Part shown: positions 22,701 through 32,600 of the stretch, piece by piece
How the letters are laid out: every line of letters begins with the position of its first letter
Numbering within the stretch: position 1 is the first letter of the stretch
From: Spisula solida
Taxonomy: Eukaryota > Mollusca > Bivalvia > Venerida > Mactridae
Assembly (NCBI GenBank): GCA_947247005.1
Contig: OX365949.1
Location: 4,412,001-4,476,000, forward strand
Direction: 5' to 3'
DNA: 64,000 nt
Position numbers and translations under genes: made by a program
The notes under the pieces: model-generated
The model's input: the letters and a program-made list of their open reading frames with translations, nothing else
What the model was told of the DNA's origin: nothing
The model's database searches: none

Positions 22701-24679
22701 TACCATAACTGCAGCTTGTCGCATGAAATTCTTTGCATTCTCTCTCCATATAGCGGGTACAGTCAACACAAACAACATCTCCTTTAGATTGACCGTCACT
22801 TTCTTCCTGTTCATTTCATCTAATAATTTCATCTTCAAACATTCTATGGATTTTGAGAATACTTTGATCGCTGGATATGGTTTTCCTTGTTCATCCTTGA
22901 TCTCTGTTGAGGCTGTCAAATTCTAGAACGACAGAGATCATTGTATTCATATGCAAAATACCCACCAGCAATCTGTATGATGAATGAACAATAAAAACCT
23001 ACCATTCACCAATAGCTAGTTGGTGGTATGGATGCCTTTGTATACAAACATGATTTCTCCTATTAAGAGAAATGTTTTTTGTTTTTTTTCAAATTAATGT
23101 GAAAAAGAGAAATGGTCTATAAGTCATAGTAAACTAATATATGCCGAAAAATAATTTAAGTTGAAGGACTCCCTGACCTTGACCTTTGATCTACCAACTC
23201 AATATAGACAGAGGTCATCTAGCAACTGGTCATAAACAGGATCCAGTTAAAGTCTATTTTCAGACACCTGCATGTTTTCAACCTGACTGTACATTTACTC
23301 CCTTGTCAATGAGTTACAAGTTACAATACTGTTACAGATTGGGTGCCACTGGCATATCTCAGGTAACCATTTATACACCTGTGTAAAGTGTAGCATGTCG
23401 GTTATTCTTACTCAAAACAATTTATAAGCAGCAGTCCAGACAGGGATTGAAGAAAGGGCCCCACCATACTGAAGCAGGTACCCTACCTCTAGGCCACCGC
23501 TCACCACATAACCAACCTGCGTATCAAGTTCAAGGATCTTAGATCCAAACATGCTTAATTTGTTCATGGGATATTGTGCACCAGCTGACCGTCCAACCAA
23601 CATTGTACAAAGCGATGCAGGGAGCATAATTATAAACTTCATTATTTAGCAGCATTATGCTAGTTCATACCTTGATATCGTGAAGTTTCATTTTAAATCT
23701 ACGAAAGAAAAACCAGTCAGCCTGCTCTTCATCCATCCAGATGTCTGTAAACCTCCTTTCAGCCTGAAATACAATCATTTCCTTGTTAAATTGTGGATGC
23801 TACGGTGGTCAAGTAGCTAATGACTACAGATTTAGAGGTCCATGGTTCCAATCACGTCTGGGGCACTTGGTCATTTCTGAAATGCTTTTCAGTATTCCCG
23901 AAATAACAAGAGATGAACTGGTTAAAAGCCAAAAGTTGTTGCGCATATATCAGTGCTGCACACCGGGCAAGTTAAAAAATGAAGAGTCTATGTTATAGTT
24001 AGAACATATTAAGTAAATTTTAATGATTAAAAAGGGCGGAGCAAGCGAAGCGAAGCGAGTCCTTTTTAATCATTAAAATTTACTTAATATGTTCTAACTA
24101 ACTTAGAATATAACATTTTGCATTCTGATTGGCCGATAGAAAGTAGCGCCAACGCATGACGTCAAGTCTGTGTAGAGAAAATTTTAATGATTAAATTTTC
24201 ATTTAACCGCCAAAATTCGGCGTTTTCATTGGTTCATAATGTAGGTTATATTCTAAATGGAAGAATTTGAGTATCGCATCCAAATGCCTAATATCAAACA
24301 GCTGTCAGGCTCAAAGTCAGAGGTCATGACCAAACATGACCACGCATTTATAACAAGAATATAAAAACCAACCCATTTCTAATAAGATACTTTACTAATT
24401 ATAGAGCAAATGGACTGATTATGGTAGACCTACAATACTATCAGTCTTACATACCTCAAAGCCAAAACTGTCGATATTGCCTTGTTTATTAAGTAACAAA
24501 CATGTTGGCGTTTTCATGGAAGTTACTTCTGACTTCCCATCATTCCAGACTTGAGGTGACGCTACGTGTGTAGGATCATCAGGTTTATACTCGTGTCGAA
24601 ACTGGAACGCGAATCCACTAAATGTTGTACCGAAATCAATGGCAACAACTAACATAGCATCTCTACCTTTTCCAGCCAT
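13717..24679 (-). CDS. HSPA12: HSPA12-like atypical HSP70 (8 coding exons, 592 aa)
   Basis: Coding exons, in minus-strand order: 24679-24455, 23763-23671, 22922-22704, 19241-19088, 18449-18284, 17784-17401, 15564-15457, 14146-13717. The sum is 1779 bp; every junction has GT/AG and the phases agree, giving 592 aa. Visible HSP70-type nucleotide-binding motifs are DFGTTFSG (residues 15-22, phosphate 1), VDLGGGTADITVHE across the exon 4/5 junction (phosphate 2) and LLVGGFSDSPFVQQ in exon 6 (adenosine loop). LTVPAIW, FMRQAA and LEPESASLLC are typical of HSPA12. The C-terminal part (TYGAEVTPRFD onward) matches the HSPA12 C-terminus rather than a canonical HSP70 substrate-binding domain. Human HSPA12A/B are somewhat longer (about 675-690 aa), mostly N-terminally. 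The start ATG at 24679 lies in an exon with an acceptor at 24690, so a 5' noncoding exon is upstream. HSPA12 genes are known to be expanded in bivalves. The exact chaperone or signalling role is not inferable here. Confidence 0.93.
14278..14582. repeat. Dispersed repeat in HSPA12 intron 7
   Basis: It begins AACAAGACTTTTAAACCCCC and ends with GTCTTGTT, with a (CCGTTCGT)n stretch and TGACCTTCACCTTGACCT near the middle. It resembles family A/B architecture (short signature end plus CCGTCCGT run) but is a different sequence. Confidence 0.55.
14715..14995. repeat. Imperfect inverted repeat in HSPA12 intron 7
   Basis: TTCTCGATATCGACATT and GCGGCAGTGTATAAAAT on the left recur in reverse complement on the right (ATTTTATTCTACACTGCCGC and CGATACTGATGTCGAGAA). 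The spacer is A/T-rich. Probably a fold-back MITE. Confidence 0.6.
15596..16424. mobile_element. pogo/Tigger-type nonautonomous element (TA TSD)
   Basis: The 829-bp element has inverted ends CAGTAAAACCTCGGTAATAC and, on the right, the complement of CAGTAAAACCTCGTTATTTC. It is flanked by TA at 15594-15595 and 16425-16426. CAGT-initial TIRs with TA duplication are characteristic of pogo/Tigger elements. Tandem ATTCGAGCA words occur inside each end. No transposase is encoded. It lies in HSPA12 intron 6. Confidence 0.8.
16457..16731. mobile_element. 275-bp MITE with 16-bp perfect TIR
   Basis: CAGAGCTACAGATAAG at the left end is exactly complementary to the right end. ACTAAT flanks both sides (16451-16456 and 16732-16737). 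The interior is built of TTGGGTATT-type words. In HSPA12 intron 6, just downstream (plus strand) of the pogo-like element. Confidence 0.8.
17123..17143. repeat. Run of 21 G
   Basis: Uninterrupted G tract followed by CGTAGGCCCCC. It resembles the G-rich ends of the element at 21487-22582, so it may be the stub of a related insertion. Confidence 0.8.
19242..20512 (-). repeat. Minisatellite of 70-72 bp carrying copies of the exon-5-side (exon 4 start) splice acceptor
   Basis: Eighteen copies, counting the real site, of a unit that on the minus strand ends TGTTATGTATTACAG, the acceptor used for the HSPA12 exon at 19241-19088 (fourth coding exon). Copies of the acceptor start at 19242 (real), 19312, 19382, 19452, 19523, 19594, 19665, 19735, 19805, 19874, 19944, 20014, 20085, 20156, 20228, 20300, 20372 and 20443. 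Homology stops exactly at the intron/exon boundary. Two subtypes exist (GCAAACCCCCGTAACAAG and GAAAAACCTCCGTAATAAG). The minus-strand open frame 20077-20460 is a by-product of near-72-bp periodicity. Confidence 0.95.
20513..21478. other. HSPA12 intron 3 sequence without strong features
   Basis: Mostly single-copy AT-rich intron. A block near 21140-21470 (CTCATTTGACCAATTTTGGG, TCGGCCCCATTCCCC, CCTGAGGGCCCCTGGCCC) resembles repeat family D at 37205-37545. Confidence 0.4.
21487..22582. mobile_element. hAT-type element with 8-bp TSD and GCGAGCGAAGCGAGC words
   Basis: The ends are AGGGGCGGATCCAGG and the complement of TAGGCGGATCCAAGG. An identical TGAGAGCC flanks it at 21479-21486 and 22583-22590, as expected of hAT insertion. 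Both ends carry G/C runs (GGGGGGGCGTAC). Inside, GCGAGCGAAGCGAGC-type words occur near 21563, 21743, 21963 and 22454, each followed by an A-rich run. No transposase ORF. In HSPA12 intron 3. Confidence 0.8.
23405..23600 (-). repeat. SINE-like, tRNA-derived repeat (reverse)
   Basis: On the minus strand, GTGGCCTAGAGGTAGGGTAC resembles an A box and TTCTTCAATCCCTG resembles a B box about 40 bp later. This is a tentative pol III-type head. Confidence 0.4.
23805..23995 (+). repeat. SINE-like family S1, copy 1
   Basis: It contains GGGGCACTTGGTCATTTCTG, AAATGCTTTTCAGT, AGATGAACTGGTTAAAA and TGCTGCACACCGGGC in order, as in 31080-31260, 41215-41410 and (reverse) 36840-37075. The left part has a tRNA-like head. 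It overlaps the acceptor side of HSPA12 intron 1. Confidence 0.7.
23998..24098. repeat. 38-bp perfect palindrome with a GCGAAGCGAG loop
   Basis: Arms 23998-24035 and 24061-24098 are exactly complementary (A/T-rich, beginning GTTAGAACATATTAAGTAAA). The 25-nt loop contains GCAAGCGAAGCGAAGCGAG, the word that also marks the hAT-type element at 21487-22582. In HSPA12 intron 1. Confidence 0.9.
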
Positions 24680-24879
24680 ATCTGGAATACCTAACAAAGA
24701 TAAAACAATCAAACACTAATTAGTTACAGATTTTCATCAATAACCTGTTTTAATTTTATCAATTGCTTACTTCTTCACGATTTCATGACAAATGTTAATA
24801 ACATGTAGATTACAGGAATAGCAAAGGTTCCAAGCTTAATTTTAAACAACTTTCTCAGAGCTGAAGTGGGTACAAAAAT

Positions 24880-25275
24880 CAGGGTGGCCACAGAAAATGA
24901 AGAATAAAATTCCCTGATTTTTTCCTTGACTGAAAGGTGATTTTCCCTGATTGTTTGCAGTGTTTGCAACTCAGATACAGCTGAAATTATGGCCTCCAAC
25001 CTCCCCTTATAGCCTTATAACCGTCAAACTCATTATCTATACCTATCCTATAATAAATACATGTTACTAAACTGTCTGTTTGAAGAAATACATCTATTTA
25101 ATAAAGACATGAAGAGAAGCTACCAGTAGAGACATTTTTCCTCCAGTTTTTGTAAAAATCCCCGATAATTCCCTGATTTTTGCCCAACTTTGCAATTTCC
25201 TGATTTTTCCCTGCAGGGAATTTGTTTTTTGCATTTTCCCGGTTTCCGTGTTTACCATAGTCTGTGGCCATCCTG
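24880..25275. mobile_element. hAT-like MITE (CAGGGTGGCCACAGA ends) just upstream of HSPA12 coding exon 1
   Basis: CAGGGTGGCCACAGA at 24880-24894 is the inverted partner of TCTGTGGCCATCCTG at 25261-25275, with one mismatch. AAAAAT flanks both sides. The interior has repeated TTCCCTGATTTTT words in both orientations. It lies in the 5' intron or promoter region of HSPA12. Confidence 0.75.
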
Positions 25276-25703
25276 AAAAATCTATCAGGGCGGTCGGGCA
25301 ACTATTCCTAGAGGCACACAAATCTACCAGGGCAGTCATTCAAATATTCCTGAGATATGGTATTCCAAGATACTTTCGCAAATACAATATATCAAATTTT
25401 TCATATCATCCCCATATTCACGGGTACAAATTTTCACAGAATCGAAATGGTCCTGCGAATCCTGCGATACTGAAGTCACTACGGCATAAATGTATGTTTG
25501 ACACACCTCGCAATTTTAATAGGACCATTTGTTATCACCATCCGTGTATACACAATCAATTGATTGTGACCTTACCCTACCAGATAATAATTATGATGAT
25601 CAATTGATCTCTAATAACAAAGGACTTCACAAGATGTTTTCACAAGGTGTTATCAACATAAACCGGTAAATCAGTTGTCTCAATACATACAATAGCTATA
25701 ATC

Positions 25704-26243
25704 GGACAAAGATAAATTGGCCGGGCTATAAATAGTACCAGAACATAAACATTCTTGTTTATCTTTTGCACCTGAAGTAAACTAATAAGGCGTATTAAAT
25801 ACAATACAATAACCAATGAGGAAATAGCTCAGTCAGTAAAGCGCAAGGACCAGTCGCAACAAAGATATGTTTTTATTATGCGCGAGTTCGAACCCAACTC
25901 ATTCTGGTATTTCTAAAAGAAAATACTTTGTTCATTAAGTTTTTTTTCATTTTTCGTTATTATCTTTTCTTTATAGACTTTGTAATTAAAAAGTGTTGAG
26001 AAAATGAAAAAAGAAAGAGATATGATAAAAATATACAATAAATGGATTCGAACCTGCGTACAAAAATAGCATACGTGGTAAATCACCTATAAGCTGAGGC
26101 GTTAACACTGAGCCACTGGGGCTATTGAAGAAATTATTGCCCCATTATGATGTCTACCAAATTTTCCGGTTAATTAGATGTGAAGGTCACTGTTGTGTTT
26201 ATTTACTATAGCTAAATTGAGCCCGGCCAATTTATGTTTGTCC
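25704..26243. mobile_element. Fold-back element with two convergent tRNA-like modules
   Basis: 24-bp terminal arms, 25704-25727 (GGACAAAGATAAATTGGCCG...) and 26220-26243, are complementary with one mismatch. Inside the left arm a tRNA-like block reads ATAGCTCAGTCAGTAAAGCG (A box) and GCGAGTTCGAACCC (B box) on the plus strand at about 25817-25900. Inside the right arm GTGGCTCAGTGTTAACGC and GCAGGTTCGAATCC read on the minus strand at about 26125-26045. Each is followed by a T-rich run toward the centre. The two blocks differ in sequence, so this is not a simple recent palindrome. Confidence 0.7.
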
Positions 26244-27129
26244 AACTATACAATTATACATTAACCATCATACATATATTTATCAAACAAAATCAACGTT
26301 TTTGAACACATGACAAATAAATGTCAAGTCAAGTCAAGTCAAATGTGAAACGATTATTGTAAATACCTGTATAAAGGAATATATTGGCTTAATATTAATC
26401 ATGACGAAAATGATCGTTCGTATGTAGAAGTAAACTGAATGTTAACATTCCCCCCATGTACCCTGTGTCTGTTTAGATTAAGTACATTACAACCCCTATG
26501 TCATAACAGTGTAAACTTATGACAACACAAGCTACAATATGGACGATTCTAAGATGATCAAAATTGATATTTTTATAACAAGAAATTGTAATTGGTCTTG
26601 GATTTTAATAAAGATGGATTTATTGACAGAAGTTTCAATGGCATGTATGCGCAAGTACAATTATCCTTCATCAAATGATTACTAGTATGCGATTTTAGCA
26701 TGTTTAGAATGAGAAGCTAGAAACATTCCCGGATTCGTCGGAGGTAACATTTTTAACTTAGGGAAAGGATACCTTCCATGACAGCCGCAAACTTAAAATG
26801 TGCGAAACCATTTCTAGGAATAGAGTACCCAGACATCTACCAGGGCAGTCAGACAACTATTCCTATAGGTACCCAGACAAGTTTTGAAATATTTTTCAAT
26901 TGTAACTTAAGAGCATTTTGTTATTGAAACAGCTGTAGACGCTAACTCAAGTAATGAGTGGCAAATATATTCCACTATTGCCCTGCAAGAAACCAAAGTG
27001 TGTTCATACTACCACAAAACATGTTCTGACTCTAGTTCATTGGGCATTAAACAATTTCAATCTTTATTGCATTTCATTATTGAAACCAAAAATTGTACAA
27101 AATTAATAAAAAGTCGGAGAACACTCTTT
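26244..27129. other. HSPA12/WRNIP1 intergenic DNA
   Basis: Contains a short (GTCAA)n run near 26322-26340 and a segment near 26829-26880 (ATCTACCAGGGCAGTCAG...AACTATTCCT) that repeats one near 25290-25350. No gene recognised. Confidence 0.4.
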
Positions 27130-27420
27130 TCTATAGACCTGGCAGCTAAAGTTCACAGGCCTGCCATAATAAAATCACGCAAAAGCCTGAGATTCTAGCA
27201 AAAATTGAATTAAAGCGTGTGAAAATGTCAAATTCAATATTATGCCCTTAGCACGCGAACCGCCTAATTCAAATCGCTTAGCGCGCAAACCACCTTATTC
27301 AAATCGCTTAGCCCGCGAACCGCCTAATTATAGGCATTTGATTTAAAAGCATGTGAACCTCCTAATCAAAAACAATTTCATTTTATTAGGTAAAGCCATG
27401 TAATTAGTTGTTCTGTAATA
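27130..27420 (+). repeat. Family C repeat, inverted relative to 7940-8190
   Basis: Three CGCTTAGC-CGCGAACCGCCTAA-type units flanked by AAAATTGAATTAAAGCGTGT on the left and GCCATGTAATTAGTTGTTCT on the right, the reverse complement of the 7940-8190 layout. Confidence 0.65.
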
Positions 27421-27799
27421 GTTAGGCCTTGGAATAAAACAAAGTAGAAGAGCCCAATTCTTGGTAGTCTTGTTTAGGCAGTTTTTTCCCCAAAAAATAT
27501 CCATAACCCTCAATTCTAATAAATTAATTCAACTTACGTTAAACAAATATCGACAAGTATTTCAATATTTTTCGATTATATTATATGCCTATAATACAAT
27601 GAAGCTTAAAATATCAAATTAATAATACAAAAATGCAGAAAAAATGTCAGAAGAAGACCGAATGAGATTGAAAGAAGCCAAGTGAGCTCGATCGAGTACA
27701 TTTAATCTGAATCAAATTTGGGGAACAATAGGAGGTGTTACATTTTATGACACCTGTTTCCTGTTAATTGCTTTATCACAATTACAGACACGCAATATA

Positions 27800-28842
27800 T
27801 GAGGTGTGTCCAAAAAGTTTGTAGACATTCCAATTTAAAAGATATCCGGCGTCAAAAAAAACTTCTTTATCACCAGACCTCTATACTTTATTACAAAATA
27901 CATATTCTGTAGTAATAAGACTGAACATACTAAAAAAATATAAAAAATATATGACATTTTATATATCATGGTTTTGCTAAGCGGCGCAGGTCAAGTTCGT
28001 TAGTTGTACGTTTGATACAATGTCATGGCAATTGTGTAATTTTGGCGCGATTATATTGACGTTTGTCAACGTGCCACGAGGTTGTGTTGATGTCACATCC
28101 GCCAAGTATCATTACAATAGAACACCTGTACGTTGAAAAAATAAACTTTTATCTTAAGGACCTAAGGAATTATTGGACACGAAGATGACGTCTTTTGACG
28201 TCGAAGAACAACGGACTATTATTAAATGTGTGTATAATTGGACAAAACACCAGTTCAAACCATTAAACACTTCGGTCTGCAACAGGCAAGGATTATGTGT
28301 GTAGAGCACTTGTTTACAAGTTGCACCAGCGATATTCAGATGGAAAAACAACTAAGAAAGTAGACGGTAGTGGCGGATGACCTTGACTTATAAACGACGT
28401 TATTGTGGCGTCTATAGAAGAGATCGTCAATAAGGATAGACGTGTGAGCATTTGTGAGTCTGAATTGAGCCGTGTGACAGTAAATAACATACTTAAGCAG
28501 CAATTAGGTATAAACAAGGTATGGTTGCCAAGGTTGACAGATTTCGATAGAGGCAGGCGAAAATATTGATAACGGTGGCTGCTACTTTGAAAAATTGTGA
28601 CAATTTTAACGTAGTTAATTTACGTTGCGGACGTTACTGACGTCACCACCTGCGCCGCTCGGGTACGAGTGAGTGCACTTGAATTATTGTAGAAAAAGTA
28701 TTACTCCACGCATTTCACTGAAATTTTCTGTGTGATATGTAAATGCAATGTTTATTGTAAATTAATACTGAAGTTTGATGTGGATATGACGTTTTGTTTT
28801 CATTTTATCACAAGTGTCTACGAACTTTTTGGACACACCTCG
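27800..28842 (+). mobile_element. Decayed mariner/Tc1-superfamily element
   Basis: 28-bp terminal inverted repeats (TGAGGTGTGTCCAAAAAGTT... left; complement of CGAGGTGTGTCCAAAAAGTT on the right) are flanked by TA at 27798-27799 and 28843-28844. The GGTGTGTCCAAAAAGTT end and TA duplication are typical of mariner-type elements. Plus-strand remnants at about 28185-28540 read like the N-terminal DNA-binding part of a transposase but are broken by frameshifts and stops. The DDE catalytic part is missing, so it is nonautonomous. Confidence 0.8.
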
Positions 28843-28844
28843 TA

Positions 28845-29658
28845 CAGTCATTAACCTTGTGCGCTACAATTACATGAAAACAGTATACACTGTGGAGAAC
28901 TATGTTGGCTTTGCATTTCTCAAGATTGCCGGTAAATTGGACTTCAAAGCCAGAGAGCTGTAATCGCACCAGATTGCCGGTAATTACCGGCTCAATGCCT
29001 GAGAAATGGCAGGCCTGAGTTCAGGCCAGCAGCACTTAGGGTTAGGGTTTTAATGGTTAGGGGTTAGGATGTATTTTAGGATCATAGCCACAGTGTCAAC
29101 TATTGAGAAAAGTTGCACCAAATAGTCGGGAAATAGATAATCACTCTTGTGGCTTTTATGTGCAGTCTTATTCGGGAATCCCACATATCAGTCCCAACCC
29201 GCGGGTACCCGTTTTATTTTTAGCCCTACAACTCATCAAGATCATGCATTTTATTATTATAAATCATAGAAGAGTTTTGATTTGTAAGATTTATAAGAAA
29301 TGTAAAATTAAAATATAAGATCTACGTGCTGTCAACCTCATAATCATTTTTTCAATTTTTGTTATTTTTTCCAAACCGAAAGTAGAACAGGAGTAGAAAT
29401 ACCAAAATCGCAATCAAATTAATAATGATTGAAAAATATGTCTGGAAAGTAAGACAGTTATTTCTGAAGTAAGAACGTCGATATATCTATAACTATTACA
29501 GAGTGTTGATGACCTAAAACATAAACAGAAGAAGATATAATTACTAAAATCTGGACCAGGAAGTACTTACTCGGTCCTTGACGATCAGACGCTTATTAAT
29601 TACATAGAATAGTCAATCTTACGGGAACACCGGTAAAATAGTGAGGGAAAATTCTGAC
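28845..29658 (+). other. Upstream region of WRNIP1
   Basis: It holds the presumptive promoter and 5' UTR of WRNIP1. No TATA box is convincing. A short TTAGGGTTAGGG stretch near 29036 is noted. No other gene seen. Confidence 0.4.
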
Positions 29659-32600
29659 ATGGATTCTAAAAAAGAAAACGTTGTTTGTCCTGTTTGTAAC
29701 AAGACATTTTGTTCATCTAAAATCAACAGTCACGTAGAAATATGTCTTAATACATCAGAGAAAGAGTCTAACCAGGATGACACAGGACCACCTACGAAAA
29801 AACGTAAATCCAACACCACTGCCACTGTGTCAAGTGGGTGGGGATTTTTAATGTCCAAAGAAAAGCAAAAAAGTGGCCAGACTAACCTTACAAAGGGGAA
29901 AGTAGGTAATAAGACTGACGCAAAAGTTTCATCTGTGAAAAACATTAATAGTGGTTGCTGTATAAAACTTGACAGTTCATCTGATGACGATGAGCACGAC
30001 ACAGCAGAACAAACAAAACCGTCGACATCGGCACTTTCACCGACTGTATCACACAAAGCTAACACCACTAAGGGAAATCAACAGCTATCATGTTCAATTG
30101 ATTTTTCTGTGCCTTTGGCAGATCAGATGAGACCGGAATCATTTGAGACTTTCATTGGTCAGGAAAAAGCCTTGGGGAGAGACAAGATGATGTGGTCATT
30201 ACTGCATAGTGACTCCATTCCATCCATGATCTTATGGGGACCGCCAGGATGTGGCAAAGTATGATTGTACAGTCAAACCTGTCCATAAAAAATCCCCTTT
30301 GTGAAAACATTGATGACAGGCTGTCTCTATATAGAGAGGTTAAGTGTCATTAATGGTCTGATCACTTGCCTGCAATGCGATTTTATCAAGGTTCTGATGG
30401 GAGGTAAATTGATGGTCTTTGCAGGCAGGTTTTGAAAAAGAGATCTTTATTTTGCAGATGGTCTATAACACAGGTTTGACTGTATATATATTTTCTTTGT
30501 TCAAATATATAGGCAATGTGCGCTTGTTTTCACTCAAGTCATTCTAAAAATCCATTAAATCATAAAAACTGCCAAATGATACCATTCTTTTGTACAAATC
30601 AAACATACTGTTCTTTATGTATGCCAATTACGACTCTTTATTAACCATGCACTTACAAATTACAATATGGAAGTTTGCAAGGTAATTCCATAGCGATATT
30701 ATTTTAGTAATTATGTCATATCTTACAATAGCGCAGTTTTTAATTGGTCATTATATTCACAATTTCTCTTTTATTTTCTGTTTGATTGTTTAATATTTTT
30801 CAGACAACATTGGCAAAAATTGTTGCTAGAAAGTGTAAAGATACGATGAGATTTGTTCAGCTGTCAGCCACTTCATCTGGTGTGAACGACGTTAAAGAAG
30901 TGGTGAAAAAAGCCAAGAATGATTTCAAAATGTTTCGTAAGAGGACAGTTTTGTTTCTTGATGAAATTCACAGATTCAACAAACTTCAGCAGGTATGAGG
31001 TATTGTTTGAATAAATTGTTTGAATAATTAACAAGTCTCAAGCTCCAGCCATGTTTACCATATGAATGGGTTCCCTCTTTTGACTTCTGATCTACAAGTC
31101 CCCGGTTTAAATCTCGCCCAGGGCACTTAGTCATTTCTGAAATGCTTTTCAGTGTTTCACACTCAAGTAGAGATGAACTGGTTGGTTACCTAGAGGTAGT
31201 CTTGCAAGTATTGGTGCTATACACCGGGCCTGTTAAAGTACCAAGGATATTAGGGGAGAGCTGTAATAAAGAATGATACGGGTACATCTGTTTGTCATTT
31301 CAGGACAGTCTACTTCCTCATGTTGAGGACGGGACTATAACATTGATTGGGGCTACTACAGAAAACCCATCATTCCAGGTGAATTCTGCATTACTAAGCC
31401 GAAGTAGAGTAGTAGTACTGGAGAAACATGGAAAGGCTGCCATTTTAAACATATTACTGAGGGCTGTTGAGAAATTAAAAATTAAAGTCCTAGACGAATC
31501 TGAGAATGATGTAAAGGACACACAGGAAGGGTAATTTAGCTTATATATTGTCAAACTCTCTATAAAAGTAAACATTACTCTTTTATCAATGATGTTGTCA
31601 CCCCCGTTAAAAGATCACCAACATTGCTTAGAGACACCTATACTTTCTGAGAACTCCTACCTTTAACACTTCACGTCAGACAGGAAGGAACATTGATAAC
31701 CATTATTTAACTACCTGGCAGCTGCCTAACTGATGATTTCAGAGCAAACCCCTTCCAGGATGCGAGCCTTTGACCGTCCGCTCTCAGGGTGGATGCCTTA
31801 AGCACTCTGTGACATTAATATTTATGGTTCTGTTTTGTGTAAGAATGCAGTTACCACGTGCATTGTATATTAATATAGTATCCAAATTTCTACATAATGT
31901 ACAAGATAGTGGGTTTATTTTCAGCTCAGCTTAGTACTACGTTGAGCGGCCCTCCCTTGAGCAATGTCCTCTCTCTAATAGCATTATTATTTTGTTAAAC
32001 AAATGCAAATTCACTTTCAAATTTACTTTTCAATAGCGACAACCTTTGTATGACAACCGAACATTGTGTATCCCAATGAGTGTTGCTCTAGAGAGGTTGC
32101 ATTGTATGTTAAACACCACTGTTGAAGGAACGTTAAATTATATATTGGTTATTGTAGGATCTGTATAGAATCGTCAGCACTAAATTTCCTATCAGCAGTT
32201 TGTGATGGGGATGCTAGGTCGGCGCTTAATGCATTACAAATGACTGTCCAGTCAGCAATGGCTAGATCTAACCAAAATAAGGACGCCAGTAAAAGGTCTA
32301 ATGGTACAGATGAAGTGGAAAATGGTGATAATAACAATATGTGTTGTGCTGTTGTCATAACTACAGAACATGTGAAGGCGGGGTTACAGAGGTCACATGT
32401 TGCTTATGATAAAACAGGTAACATAGTTTATCCATTTCCTGCATTTATGATATTTACCTCCCTTTCTTGAAAGTGTCCATAAAATCTTATAATCAACTTT
32501 ATGTTGGACAAAATTAATATTAATGATGTTATAGAGGCTGTTTTAGATAATTTATGCTTGAAAAACTAAAGACACTTATATACATACACCATGTATGCCA

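Noticed and set aside
24419..24454. Extension of HSPA12 exon 1 frame past 24455
   Set aside because: Reads into the intron; the GTAT donor at 24454 joins in phase to the exon at 23763.
29036..29070. Interstitial telomere-like TTAGGG words
   Set aside because: Only two or three imperfect units, within chance for AT/G-rich DNA.
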